In this document: piece after piece, positions 1 to 6,472 of the stretch
How positions within the stretch are numbered: position 1 is the stretch's first letter
Layout: every line of letters starts with the position of its first letter
Source: Oscillospiraceae bacterium
GTDB taxonomy: Bacteria > Bacillota > Clostridia > Oscillospirales > Oscillospiraceae
Assembly: GCA_031272845.1 (NCBI GenBank)
Contig: JAISTA010000243.1
Coordinates: forward strand, 1 to 6,521
DNA: 6,521 nt
Direction of reading: 5' to 3'
Program-made: the position numbers and the translations under genes
The notes under the pieces: model-generated
Told to the model about the DNA's origin: nothing
The model's database searches: none
Seen by the model: only the letters and a program-made list of their open reading frames with translations

Positions 1-346
1 GGAATACCCGGTTGAGGTGTCCCCGCTTGCAAAGCGCAAGGCGGCCGATACTCGCGTGACGGAGCGGTTTGAGTGCTTTGTCGCGGGCTGCGAGATGTCC
101 AACGGCTTTTCAGAGCTGAACGACCCGATTGACCAGCGCGGCAGGTTTGAGGCGCAGCTTCGCGCCCGCGAGCGCGGAGACGAGGAGGCCGAAATGCTCG
201 ACGAGGACTTTTTAGAGGCGCTTGAATACGGCCTGCCGCCAACAGGCGGTATCGGCAGCGGAATAGACCGCTGCGCAATGCTGCTCGCAGGCGCGTCGTC
301 AATACGCGACGTGCTGTTTTTCCCGACAATGAAGCCGATAGCGTAG
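1..346 (+). CDS. lysS: Lysyl-tRNA synthetase, class II (C-terminal 114 codons; 5' end outside window)
   Basis: The enzyme attaches lysine to tRNA-Lys in the cytoplasm through a lysyl-adenylate. Only the end of the catalytic domain is visible; the open frame enters from the left edge (first full codon at base 2) and stops at TAG 344-346. The fragment begins EYPVEVSPLAKRKA and continues with the FSELNDPIDQ segment and DEDFLEALEYGLPPTGG, all typical of bacterial class II LysRS. Motif 3 follows as GGIGSGIDR (fragment residues 82-90), whose arginine contacts ATP in this family. It ends IRDVLFFPTMKP, as these proteins normally do, so the 3' end is intact. The serine inside motif 3 and the following CAMLLAGA differ a little from the common GLGIGIDRLVMLLT form. 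The related EF-P lysyl-transferase (EpmA) is a less likely alternative, because the FSELNDP and DEDFLEALEYG segments favour LysRS. The call is firm; the N-terminal anticodon-binding domain cannot be assessed. Confidence 0.95.
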   Translation, partial: EYPVEVSPLAKRKAADTRVTERFECFVAGCEMSNGFSELNDPIDQRGRFEAQLRARERGDEEAEMLDEDFLEALEYGLPPTGGIGSGIDRCAMLLAGASSIRDVLFFPTMKPIA

Positions 347-349
347 AAG

Positions 350-363
350 CAAAGCAACCAAAC
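350..363 (+). repeat. 14-base repeat, inverted copy of 6276-6289
   Basis: CAAAGCAACCAAAC lies in the 22-base gap between lysS and the methyltransferase gene. Its exact reverse complement occurs once more in the window, after trmFO. The match stops at both edges. It may be chance or a trace of a dispersed repeat. It also occupies the place where a Shine-Dalgarno for the next gene would be expected, and none is visible. Confidence 0.4.
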
Positions 364-368
364 AATAA

Positions 369-1112
369 ATGCCACCGCTGACCTCACGGCAAAACCCAAA
401 AATCCGGCATTTGCGCCGCCTTTGCTCTGACGCGGCTTATCGCCGCGAGACGGGGCTGTTCATCGCGGACGGTGAAAAGTGCTTGCGTGAGGCGATTGTC
501 CGCGCAACCGCGATTGAGGAGCTTGTCACTCAGGGTGAAATGCCGGAGTATTCCGGATATGCGCAGACTGTCGTTACACCGGAGCTTCTTGAGTATATCT
601 CGCCGCTGAAAACCGCGCGGGAGGTTCTGTTTGTCGGAAAAACGCCCGCGCCGCAGGAGAAAATTGACGCCGGGGCGCGGTATGTCATACTCGACGGCAT
701 TCAGGATTCCGGCAATGTCGGCACGATTATCCGAACGGGCATCGCGTTCGGACTTTGCAAATTCCTGCTCACACCCGGCTGCGCGGAGCTGTTTTCGCCG
801 AAAACGATACGCGCCTCTATGGGAACCGTGTTTTCTACGGAATATTTGCACGTTACGGCGGATATATTGAGTCAGGCAAAGGCCGAGGGGCTGCGCATTG
901 CGGGAGCGGCGCTGTATCCCGGCGCAAAGAAGCCGCGTGCGTCAGAGCTGGTGCGCGGCGGATACTGCGTTGCGTTCGGCGCGGAGGGGCGCGGGCTGAC
1001 GGCGGAGGTTGCCGCGCTGTGCGATGAGTTTGTGAAAATCCCGATCAGCGGCGCGGAGTCGCTGAATGTCGCCGTCGCGGCGGGAATCATTCTGTACGAA
1101 ATGCAAAAGTAG
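369..1112 (+). CDS. SpoU/TrmH-family RNA 2'-O-methyltransferase
   Basis: This is a predicted SAM-dependent enzyme that methylates a ribose 2'-hydroxyl in rRNA or tRNA; it should be cytosolic and, as known for the family, a dimer with a knotted SAM site. Residues 5-90 form the small N-terminal RNA-binding domain, with the characteristic start TSRQNPKIRHLRRL and the FIADGEKCLREA segment. Residues 105-247 are the SpoU catalytic domain. Motif 1 is LDGIQDSGNVGTIIRTGIAFG (about 108-128, with N115 and R122), motif 2 is FGAEGRGL (203-210) and motif 3 is IPISGAESLNVAVAAGIILYEM (224-245). The length of 247 residues is normal for the YsgA/RlmB-like group. The exact substrate (23S rRNA G2251 as for RlmB, or another site) cannot be read from sequence, so no symbol is given. 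The ATG at 369 gives the expected N-terminus but has no recognisable Shine-Dalgarno. The gene is 22 bases after lysS and 60 before dprA, so it is probably co-transcribed. Confidence 0.93.
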   Translation: MPPLTSRQNPKIRHLRRLCSDAAYRRETGLFIADGEKCLREAIVRATAIEELVTQGEMPEYSGYAQTVVTPELLEYISPLKTAREVLFVGKTPAPQEKIDAGARYVILDGIQDSGNVGTIIRTGIAFGLCKFLLTPGCAELFSPKTIRASMGTVFSTEYLHVTADILSQAKAEGLRIAGAALYPGAKKPRASELVRGGYCVAFGAEGRGLTAEVAALCDEFVKIPISGAESLNVAVAAGIILYEMQK

Positions 1113-1157
1113 CCGACTGCCTTTTGGCGGGCCGGCTGTGCGTTCTCCAAAAATTTC

Positions 1158-1162
1158 GGAGG
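1158..1162 (+). promoter_or_regulatory. Shine-Dalgarno of dprA
   Basis: GGAGG lies 10 bases before the ATG at 1173, and fixes that start. The next in-frame sequence (MLKYWVWLSA) matches the usual N-terminus of DprA proteins, supporting the choice. Confidence 0.8.
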
Positions 1163-1172
1163 TACGAAATAA

Positions 1173-2384
1173 ATGCTGAAATATTGGGTTTGGCTTTCGG
1201 CGCAAGGCAAAATATCGCCGCTGCGCAAGACGGAGCTGCTGTCTCGCTACGGCTCGCCTGAGGAGCTTTATTACCTCACTGAAAAAGAGCTTTCTGACAG
1301 GGCGGCTTTTACTCCGAATGAGCGGGAAAGTCTGCTTGTCAAGGATTTTACATACGCAAAGGCGATTATAGACCGCGCCGCCGCGCTTAACATCCGCATA
1401 ATAACGCTGGGCGACGCGGAGTATCCGCAAAGCCTGCGGGCAATCACGGATCCGCCTATTGTGCTGTATGCCGTCGGCAAGCCGCTGCCCACGTCTGACG
1501 AGGCGCACATTGCCATCGTCGGCACGCGGCGCTCCTCCGCCTACGGATCAAAAAGCGCGCAGGATATAAGCTACGCCCTTTCTAAAGCCGGGTTTGTTAT
1601 TGTAACGGGTCTTGCCAAGGGCATAGATTCAGACGGGGCGATCGGCGCCCTTCGCGCAAACGGCGCGGTTGTCGGCGTTCTGGGCTGCGGAGTTGACATT
1701 GTCTATCCAAAGGAAAACCGCGCCCTGTTTGAGGACGTTATCAAAAACGGCACGATCATATCGGAATACCCGCCCGGAGTTTTGCCGGAGGGGCAGCATT
1801 TCCCCGAAAGAAACCGCATTATATCCGGCCTGTCTCTCGGCGTTGCGATAATTGAAGCGCCGGACAAAAGCGGCGCGCTTATTACTGCGGAGCTTGCGCT
1901 GGAGCAGGGGCGGGACGTGTTTGTCCTGCCGCACAATATCGACTCAAAGACGGGTCACGGCGGAAACCTGCTTTTGCGCGACGGCGCGATTCCTCTCTTG
2001 TCAGCCGAGGATATTACCGGACTGTACATCAAAAAGGCCATACTGAAAGCCCCCGAATCGCCGAATTATTATGACGAAAACGCGCAAAGCTCAGCACCTG
2101 CGGCGAAGAAGAAATCGCGGCAAAAAAACGAGCCGGAGACCGAGCCTGAGGCTGAACCCGAGGTTATCGACATAACAGAAATCCTTGCGTCTCTGCCGGA
2201 AAATGAAGCCGCAGTGCTTCGCGTAATCGCGGACGGCGGCGCGGAGGGCGTTGACTTTGAGCATATTGCGGAAGAAACAGGCCTTTCGCCGGATGTTCTG
2301 CAAAAAACAATAACAATGCTTGAGATTGAGGGCGCGGCCGTCAGTCTCGGCTTCGGCGTTTACGGTTTAGCCCGGGCGAATTGA
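1173..2384 (+). CDS. dprA: DNA-processing protein DprA (Smf)
   Basis: DprA binds incoming single-stranded DNA in the cytoplasm during natural transformation, protects it and loads RecA; it is also common in bacteria not known to be competent. Residues 1-90 form a small helical N-terminal domain. Residues 95-285 are the Rossmann-like DprA core: IAIVGTRRSSAYG (113-125), VTGLAKGID (144-152), GCGVDIVYPKEN (171-182), FPERNRIISGLSLGVAIIEA (210-229) and SGALITAELALEQGRDVFVLP (233-253). A charged linker (about 303-331, with PETEPEAEPE) joins a C-terminal winged-helix domain at about 332-403. The 403 residues are somewhat longer than the common 280-380, mostly through the linker. Two usually conserved spots differ: the histidine after GID (commonly AHxGAL) is absent in GIDSDGAIGAL, and the usual VPGN is LPHN. 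The Rossmann motifs are otherwise intact and the frame is clean, so it looks functional. It starts behind a strong Shine-Dalgarno and sits upstream of topA, as in many Firmicutes. Confidence 0.97.
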   Translation: MLKYWVWLSAQGKISPLRKTELLSRYGSPEELYYLTEKELSDRAAFTPNERESLLVKDFTYAKAIIDRAAALNIRIITLGDAEYPQSLRAITDPPIVLYAVGKPLPTSDEAHIAIVGTRRSSAYGSKSAQDISYALSKAGFVIVTGLAKGIDSDGAIGALRANGAVVGVLGCGVDIVYPKENRALFEDVIKNGTIISEYPPGVLPEGQHFPERNRIISGLSLGVAIIEAPDKSGALITAELALEQGRDVFVLPHNIDSKTGHGGNLLLRDGAIPLLSAEDITGLYIKKAILKAPESPNYYDENAQSSAPAAKKKSRQKNEPETEPEAEPEVIDITEILASLPENEAAVLRVIADGGAEGVDFEHIAEETGLSPDVLQKTITMLEIEGAAVSLGFGVYGLARAN

Positions 2385-2430
2385 GTTTGGCGAAAGTGTC
2401 ACGCAAAACGAGCCGGCAGAGCAGACCGCG

Positions 2431-2484
2431 TCCGTTTTTATTTTTTCGAATTAAATATTACCGTTTGGAACATACTACAACACA
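2431..2484 (+). promoter_or_regulatory. AT-rich leader upstream of topA, possible promoter
   Basis: This part of the 100-base dprA-topA gap is markedly AT-rich in a GC-rich window. It holds a T-run (2435-2446, broken by one A), then TTAAATATTA (2451-2460), before the topA ATG. Four-of-six -10-like hexamers are present (TTAAAT at 2451, CATACT at 2471), but none has a convincing -35 at the right spacing. The T-run follows only a three-base CGG/CCG pairing, so it is a poor intrinsic terminator. A promoter for topA is the simplest reading, but the exact boxes cannot be fixed. No Shine-Dalgarno is present. Confidence 0.3.
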
Positions 2485-4809
2485 ATGGCAAAAAAAACAG
2501 AAAATCTAGTAATAGTCGAGTCGCCCGCAAAGGCGAAAACTATTGAAAAATACTTAGGCCCCGGCTACACGGTCACGGCCTCAATGGGGCATTTGCGCGA
2601 TCTGCCGAAGTCTACGATGGGCGTTGACATTGAGCGGAACTTCGCCCCGGAATACACCTCGGTCAAGGGGCGCGAGGCGCTTATCGGCTCGCTGCGTTCC
2701 GCCGCGAAATCGGCGGGCACAGTCTTTCTCGCAACCGACCCTGACCGTGAGGGAGAGGCAATTTCCTGGCACTTAAAGGAGCTTTTGGGCCTGTCAGACG
2801 AAAAGGCAAAGCGCGTTACGTTTAACGAGATAACAAAAAAAGTCGTGCTCGACGCGATAACGCACCCGCGCGCGCTTGACATGGGTTTAGTCGACGCGCA
2901 GCAGGCGCGCCGCGTGCTCGACAGGCTCGTCGGCTATGAGCTGTCCCCTTTTATCTGGAAGAAGATAAAATACGGCCTGTCCGCCGGGCGTGTCCAGTCA
3001 GCCGCGCTGCGCATAGTCGTTGACCGCGAGGAGGAGATCCGCGCCTTTATTCCCGAGGAATACTGGCTTTTAGAGGCGAATCTGCTCCCTGACGGCGGAG
3101 CCGCCGTCGTCACTGCAAAATACTTCGGCAGAAACGGCAAAAAAGAGGAGCTGCACTCGGAGGCGGAGGTTCTCGCGATTATCGCGGCGACGGAAAAAGC
3201 ACCGTTTATCGTGACCGGCGTTAAGCATACGGAGCGGCAGCGCCGCCCGCAGCCGCCGTTTACAACGTCGTCCCTCCAGCAGGCGGCGACAAACCGCCTT
3301 GGCATGACGCCGAAAAAATGCATGGCGGTCGCGCAAATGCTCTACGAGGGCATTGATATAGACGGCGAGGGCACTGTCGGCCTCATCACGTATATGAGAA
3401 CGGACAGCCTGCGCCTGTCTGAAGACGCGCTGTCTGACGCGGCAAGGTTCATCCCGGCGACCTACGGGCAAGAAAACTACCCCGGCCAGCCGACGCGGTA
3501 TAAGGCAAAGGCCGGCGCGCAGGACGCGCATGAGGCAATTCGCCCGTCAAACGTGTTTTTAACGCCGGAAAAGGTCAGAAAAAGCCTGACCTCCGACCAG
3601 TATAAGCTGTATCGCCTGATTTGGGCGCGGTTTGTCGCCTCGCAGATGAGCCCCGCGAGGTATGCGGGAACAGCGATCGGGTTTGACAACAGCGGCTACG
3701 AGTTCCGGGCAACGCACTCTCACCTGATTTTTCGCGGTTACCTTACCGTTTATGCCGACGACGAGGAGTCAATCGCCGGAGCGGCGCTGCCGGAGCTGCC
3801 GGAGGGCGGAATTTGCCGCCTTGACAAGTTCATCAAGGAGCAAAAGTTCACACAGCCGCCCGCGAGGTACACCGAAAGCTCGCTTATCCGCGAGATGGAG
3901 GAGACCGGAATCGGCCGCCCCTCAACCTACGCGCCGACAATCGGGACGATAACCTCGCGCGAATACGTTGTTAAAGAAGGGCGCACCCTGCGCCCGACGC
4001 CGCTTGGCGAGGTCATAACCGCGCTGTTAAAGGAGCGGTTTTCGGACATTGTAAATTTACAGTTCACCGCGAATATGGAGGAGCGGTTTGACGAGATTGA
4101 AAGCGGCAAAGAGGTCTGGACAGACGTAATATCCGGGTTTTACGGCGGTTTTCACAAGTCAATTGAGACGGCGGAGACCGAAATGGACGGCCAGCGCATA
4201 AAGGTGCCGGACGAGGTGTCCGACGAGGTGTGCGACGTTTGCGGCAAGCCTATGGTGTTCAAATCCGGCAAGTTCGGGCGGTTCTTGGGCTGCTCCGGCT
4301 TTCCCGACTGCACGTTTACAAAGCCGATTGTCGTAAAAATGCCCGGCGTTTGCCCGAATTGCGGCGGCGAGCTGTTCAAGCGCACGTCAAAGACCGGCCA
4401 CGCGTATTATTCGTGCGACAAGCGCGTTGAGGAGGGCAAGTTCTGCTTTATAACGTGGGACGTCCCCGTTGCGGATAACTGCCCGATCTGCGGCAAAACG
4501 ATGTTCAAGCCGTCCGGCAAGGGCGCGAAAAAGCCGTACTGCATTAACGCCGACTGCCCCGAATTTGTCCCCGAGGACAAGCGCGGCTGGCGCAAAAAAA
4601 CGAGTACGGACGGCGCGGCGGCGGATAAAAAGCCCGCCGCAAGGACAGCGTCCGCAAAAAAGCCGGCGGCAAAAACAAAGACTGCGACCGCGAAAAAGTC
4701 TGCCGCAAAGCTAAGTACCGCGCCGAAAAACACTGTGAAAAAGGCGAACACCGCCAAGCGGTCGTCCAAGGACAAGAATGCCGCCGCCCTGTCGGCTTTG
4801 GGCAAGTAA
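2485..4809 (+). CDS. topA: DNA topoisomerase I (type IA)
   Basis: This enzyme relaxes negatively supercoiled DNA by cutting and resealing one strand, limiting hypernegative supercoiling behind RNA polymerase. The start MAKKTENLVIVESPAKAKTI is canonical, so the ATG at 2485 is well supported although no Shine-Dalgarno precedes it. The Toprim domain (about 7-125) shows E12 and the Mg-binding triad in DPDREGEA (D85, D87, E89). The type IA core follows, with LDRLVGYELSPFIWKKI (145-161), LSAGRVQSAALRIVVDRE (165-182) and the catalytic tyrosine Y303 in ITYMRTDS; DAHEAIRPS (347-355) and the GIGRPSTYA segment (475-483) are also present. Three four-cysteine zinc modules follow: C583/586/603/609, C623/626/644/654 and C666/669/686/691. 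Residues about 703-774 are a Lys/Ala-rich, low-complexity basic tail with repeated KKPAA/KKSAA units. The 774 residues exceed the roughly 690 of B. subtilis, mainly because of this tail. Its place between dprA and trmFO is classic for Firmicutes. Confidence 0.98.
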   Translation: MAKKTENLVIVESPAKAKTIEKYLGPGYTVTASMGHLRDLPKSTMGVDIERNFAPEYTSVKGREALIGSLRSAAKSAGTVFLATDPDREGEAISWHLKELLGLSDEKAKRVTFNEITKKVVLDAITHPRALDMGLVDAQQARRVLDRLVGYELSPFIWKKIKYGLSAGRVQSAALRIVVDREEEIRAFIPEEYWLLEANLLPDGGAAVVTAKYFGRNGKKEELHSEAEVLAIIAATEKAPFIVTGVKHTERQRRPQPPFTTSSLQQAATNRLGMTPKKCMAVAQMLYEGIDIDGEGTVGLITYMRTDSLRLSEDALSDAARFIPATYGQENYPGQPTRYKAKAGAQDAHEAIRPSNVFLTPEKVRKSLTSDQYKLYRLIWARFVASQMSPARYAGTAIGFDNSGYEFRATHSHLIFRGYLTVYADDEESIAGAALPELPEGGICRLDKFIKEQKFTQPPARYTESSLIREMEETGIGRPSTYAPTIGTITSREYVVKEGRTLRPTPLGEVITALLKERFSDIVNLQFTANMEERFDEIESGKEVWTDVISGFYGGFHKSIETAETEMDGQRIKVPDEVSDEVCDVCGKPMVFKSGKFGRFLGCSGFPDCTFTKPIVVKMPGVCPNCGGELFKRTSKTGHAYYSCDKRVEEGKFCFITWDVPVADNCPICGKTMFKPSGKGAKKPYCINADCPEFVPEDKRGWRKKTSTDGAAADKKPAARTASAKKPAAKTKTATAKKSAAKLSTAPKNTVKKANTAKRSSKDKNAAALSALGK

Positions 4810-4816
4810 GAAAACG

Positions 4817-4829
4817 GCGCGTTTCGCGC
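4817..4829 (+). other. Small hairpin after topA
   Basis: GCGCG (4817-4821) pairs with CGCGC (4825-4829) around a TTT loop, eight bases after the topA stop. No T-run follows, so it is not an intrinsic terminator. GC-rich alternation makes chance pairing plausible; listed because a stronger hairpin follows at once. Confidence 0.35.
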
Positions 4830-4831
4830 AA

Positions 4832-4860
4832 AAACCGGGAACACCTGCTGTTCGCGGTTT
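4832..4860 (+). promoter_or_regulatory. Hairpin between topA and trmFO, possible attenuator or processing site
   Basis: AAACCG (4832-4837) pairs with CGGTTT (4855-4860) and GAACA (4839-4843) with TGTTC (4849-4853). One G/G mismatch separates the two arms and the loop is CCTGC. After four bases comes AATTTT (4865-4870), a weak U-tract, and the trmFO Shine-Dalgarno begins at 4874. The structure could act as a leaky terminator, an mRNA 3' stabiliser for topA, or a structure near the trmFO ribosome binding site. The pairing is seen directly; any role is inference. Confidence 0.45.
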
Positions 4861-4873
4861 ACTGAATTTTAAC

Positions 4874-4878
4874 GGAGG
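4874..4878 (+). promoter_or_regulatory. Shine-Dalgarno that sets the trmFO GTG start
   Basis: GGAGG lies seven bases before GTG 4886. The frame also extends upstream to an ATG at 4778, but that start overlaps the end of topA and would add 36 residues unlike any TrmFO N-terminus. The Shine-Dalgarno therefore favours the GTG. Confidence 0.8.
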
Positions 4879-4885
4879 ACGGTCT

Positions 4886-6247
4886 GTGGTATCTGAAAAC
4901 GGCGCTGAACTGAATATACAAAACGCGGAACACGGAGCTCCTGCCGTCACCGTTATCGGCGCGGGACTTGCCGGGAGCGAGGCCGCGTATCAGCTGGCGC
5001 GGCGCGGGATACACGTCGACCTGTACGAAATGCGCCCGGAAAACACGACTCCGGCGCACAAAACGGATAAGTTCGCGGAGCTTGTGTGTTCAAACTCCCT
5101 GCGCGGAGACGACCTGTCAAATGCCGTCGGATTGCTGAAGGAAGAGCTGCGCAGGCTCGGCAGCGTTATTATGGAGTGCGCCGAAAGCACTCGTGTTCCG
5201 GCAGGCGGGGCGCACGCGGTTGACCGCGAGCTGTTTTCCGAGGCGGTGACAGCGCGCGTCACGGCGGAGCCGAACATCACGGTACATCGCCGCGAGCTGA
5301 CCGAAATTCCCGGCGGACGCGTCATTATCGCGACAGGCCCGCTGACCTCTGATAAGCTGACGGCTTCAATCGGGCGGCTTTTAACCGAGCTTGAGCCAAG
5401 CGTACAGTTCCTGAATTTCTACGACGCGGCGGCTCCAATTTTAACCGGCGCGAGTATTGATATGCAGAGCGCGTACCGCAAGTCGCGGTACGACAAGTCG
5501 GGCGACGACTACATAAACTGCCCGATGACAAAGGACGAATATCTGGCCTTTTGGCGCGAGCTGTGCGCGGCCGAGCAGGCCGAGGTTCACGGGTTTGACG
5601 ACGGCGGAGTTTTCGAGGGCTGTATGCCCGTTGAGGTTATGGCGCGGCGCGGAGAGGACGCGCTGCGTTACGGCCCGCTAAAGCCGGTAGGCCTGCGCGA
5701 CCCGCGCACGGGTCAAACACCCTACGCGGTGGTGCAGCTGCGGCAGGACAACCGCGAGGGCACGCTTTTTAACATAGTCGGCTTTCAGACGCACCTTAAA
5801 TTCGGTGAGCAAAAGCGCGTTTTCGGTATGATTCCGGCGCTTTGCGGCGCGGAGTTTGTGCGCTACGGCGTTATGCACAGAAACACGTTTATTAATTCGC
5901 CCGTGCTGCTGGACGAGTATTACCGTCTGCGAAAACTGCCGCGAGTGGCGTTTGCGGGGCAAGTAACCGGTGTTGAGGGCTATGTTGAAAGCACGGCTTC
6001 GGGCTATCTCGCCGCGTCGGCGTTAGCAGCGGAGCTTTTGGGGCGGCCGATGCCGCGCGTAACGCGCGAGACGGCAATCGGAGCGCTTGCAAGGTATGTT
6101 TCCGGCGGCGCGGTATCGGATTTTCAGCCAATGAACATCAATTTCGGGATAATCGAGCCGCTCGGCGAGAGGATAAGAAACAAGAAGGAAAAAAATACCG
6201 CAATAGCGGAGAGGAGTCTTGCGGCGCTGGAGTCCTGCGGACTGTAG
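4886..6247 (+). CDS. trmFO: TrmFO, folate/FAD-dependent tRNA (uracil-54-C5)-methyltransferase
   Basis: The enzyme makes m5U54 (ribothymidine) in the T-loop of tRNA, taking the carbon from 5,10-methylene-tetrahydrofolate and the electrons from FADH2 rather than using SAM. The 453 residues from the GTG at 4886 compare with 435 in B. subtilis, most of the excess being a short N-terminal lead. Residues 21-34 (VTVIGAGLAGSEAA) are the FAD-binding dinucleotide fold, followed by LYEMRP (46-51). C68 in ELVCSNSLRGD and C246 in FEGCMPVEVMARRG match, by local context, the two cysteines known to matter in the B. subtilis enzyme (Cys53 and Cys226). Further family blocks are INCPMTKDEY (210-219), PYAVVQLRQD, FNIVGFQTHLKFG, YGVMHRNTFINSP, the second flavin-site block VEGYVESTASGYLAA, and the terminal DFQPMNINFG. 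It follows topA by 76 bases with its own Shine-Dalgarno. The frame is intact. In B. subtilis the next genes are codV, clpQ, clpY and codY; here no gene follows for at least 274 bases. Confidence 0.97.
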   Translation: MVSENGAELNIQNAEHGAPAVTVIGAGLAGSEAAYQLARRGIHVDLYEMRPENTTPAHKTDKFAELVCSNSLRGDDLSNAVGLLKEELRRLGSVIMECAESTRVPAGGAHAVDRELFSEAVTARVTAEPNITVHRRELTEIPGGRVIIATGPLTSDKLTASIGRLLTELEPSVQFLNFYDAAAPILTGASIDMQSAYRKSRYDKSGDDYINCPMTKDEYLAFWRELCAAEQAEVHGFDDGGVFEGCMPVEVMARRGEDALRYGPLKPVGLRDPRTGQTPYAVVQLRQDNREGTLFNIVGFQTHLKFGEQKRVFGMIPALCGAEFVRYGVMHRNTFINSPVLLDEYYRLRKLPRVAFAGQVTGVEGYVESTASGYLAASALAAELLGRPMPRVTRETAIGALARYVSGGAVSDFQPMNINFGIIEPLGERIRNKKEKNTAIAERSLAALESCGL

Positions 6248-6430
6248 GAGCGATGCTTGCCGCAGAGTGAAGACCGTTTGGTTGCTTTGACTTGCGGCGG
6301 GGGTGGGTGTTCTTTTAGACGGAAAACTGGAGGCGGGAACGAAAAGTTCTCTGTTTGTGGCGGGGTGCGGGGTTTGAAATTGGTACTCTGCTGTTCTTCG
6401 GGTCACAGCAAAAGCGCCTACGCGGCGGGC
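6248..6430. other. Non-coding stretch after trmFO, G-rich, no gene recognised
   Basis: No open frame here resembles a known protein on either strand, and no terminator with a T-run follows the trmFO stop. The + strand is rich in G runs, for example around 6295-6309 and 6358-6371. Small stems are visible: GGGAAC/GTTCTC around GAAAA (6335-6351, one G-U pair) and TGCTGT/ACAGCA (6389-6394 with 6405-6410). None is distinctive. Together with the hairpins that follow, it may be part of a longer dispersed intergenic repeat. Confidence 0.5.
6276..6289 (-). repeat. 14-base repeat, inverted copy of 350-363
   Basis: GTTTGGTTGCTTTG is the exact reverse complement of the sequence at 350-363. This copy lies 29 bases after the trmFO stop, so the two copies bracket the four complete genes in opposite orientation. 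Confidence 0.4.
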
Positions 6431-6464
6431 GGTTACTTTTTCCGCTTCGCCGGAAAAAGTAACC
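6431..6464. repeat. Perfect 14-bp inverted repeat (hairpin A)
   Basis: GGTTACTTTTTCCG (6431-6444) and CGGAAAAAGTAACC (6451-6464) are exact reverse complements around the loop CTTCGC. No T-run follows on either strand, so it does not fit an intrinsic terminator, though both strands could fold. The arms, with an internal T5/A5, are unlike the surrounding G-rich sequence. It stands 12 bases from a second hairpin, and the pair looks like one composite repeat unit. Confidence 0.8.
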
Positions 6465-6472
6465 AAAAAGGG

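Noticed and set aside
1111..1137. AGCCG/CGGCT stem with inner GCC-TTTT-GGC after the methyltransferase gene
   Set aside because: Short arms with an uneven internal loop and no following T-run; it overlaps the stop codon and is not a credible terminator.
942..1508. 188-codon minus-strand frame opposite the methyltransferase and dprA
   Set aside because: It is antisense to two genes with strong conserved motifs, Arg-rich as expected of a shadow frame, and shows no recognisable domain.
2414..2446. Possible intrinsic terminator after dprA (CGG/CCG followed by a T-run)
   Set aside because: Only three base pairs form before the T-run, so the stem is too weak; the AT patch is better read as a topA leader.
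4407..4844. 145-codon minus-strand frame opposite the topA C-terminus, with hydrophobic Phe/Ala/Val stretches
   Set aside because: The apparent membrane-like segments are simply the reverse complement of the Lys/Ala-rich topA tail.
4778..4885. Longer trmFO reading frame starting at the ATG at 4778
   Set aside because: It overlaps the end of topA, has no Shine-Dalgarno, and the extra 36 residues do not resemble a TrmFO N-terminus; GTG 4886 has GGAGG at good spacing.
6259..6298. GCCGCA/TGCGGC pairing just after trmFO as a terminator
   Set aside because: The loop is 28 bases and no T-run follows; six complementary bases over this distance are expected by chance in GC-rich DNA.
6023..6466. 147-codon minus-strand frame running from inside trmFO to the hairpins
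   Set aside because: A large part is antisense to a well-conserved gene, and the rest is repeat sequence rich in R, T, P and S; this is typical of GC-rich shadow frames.
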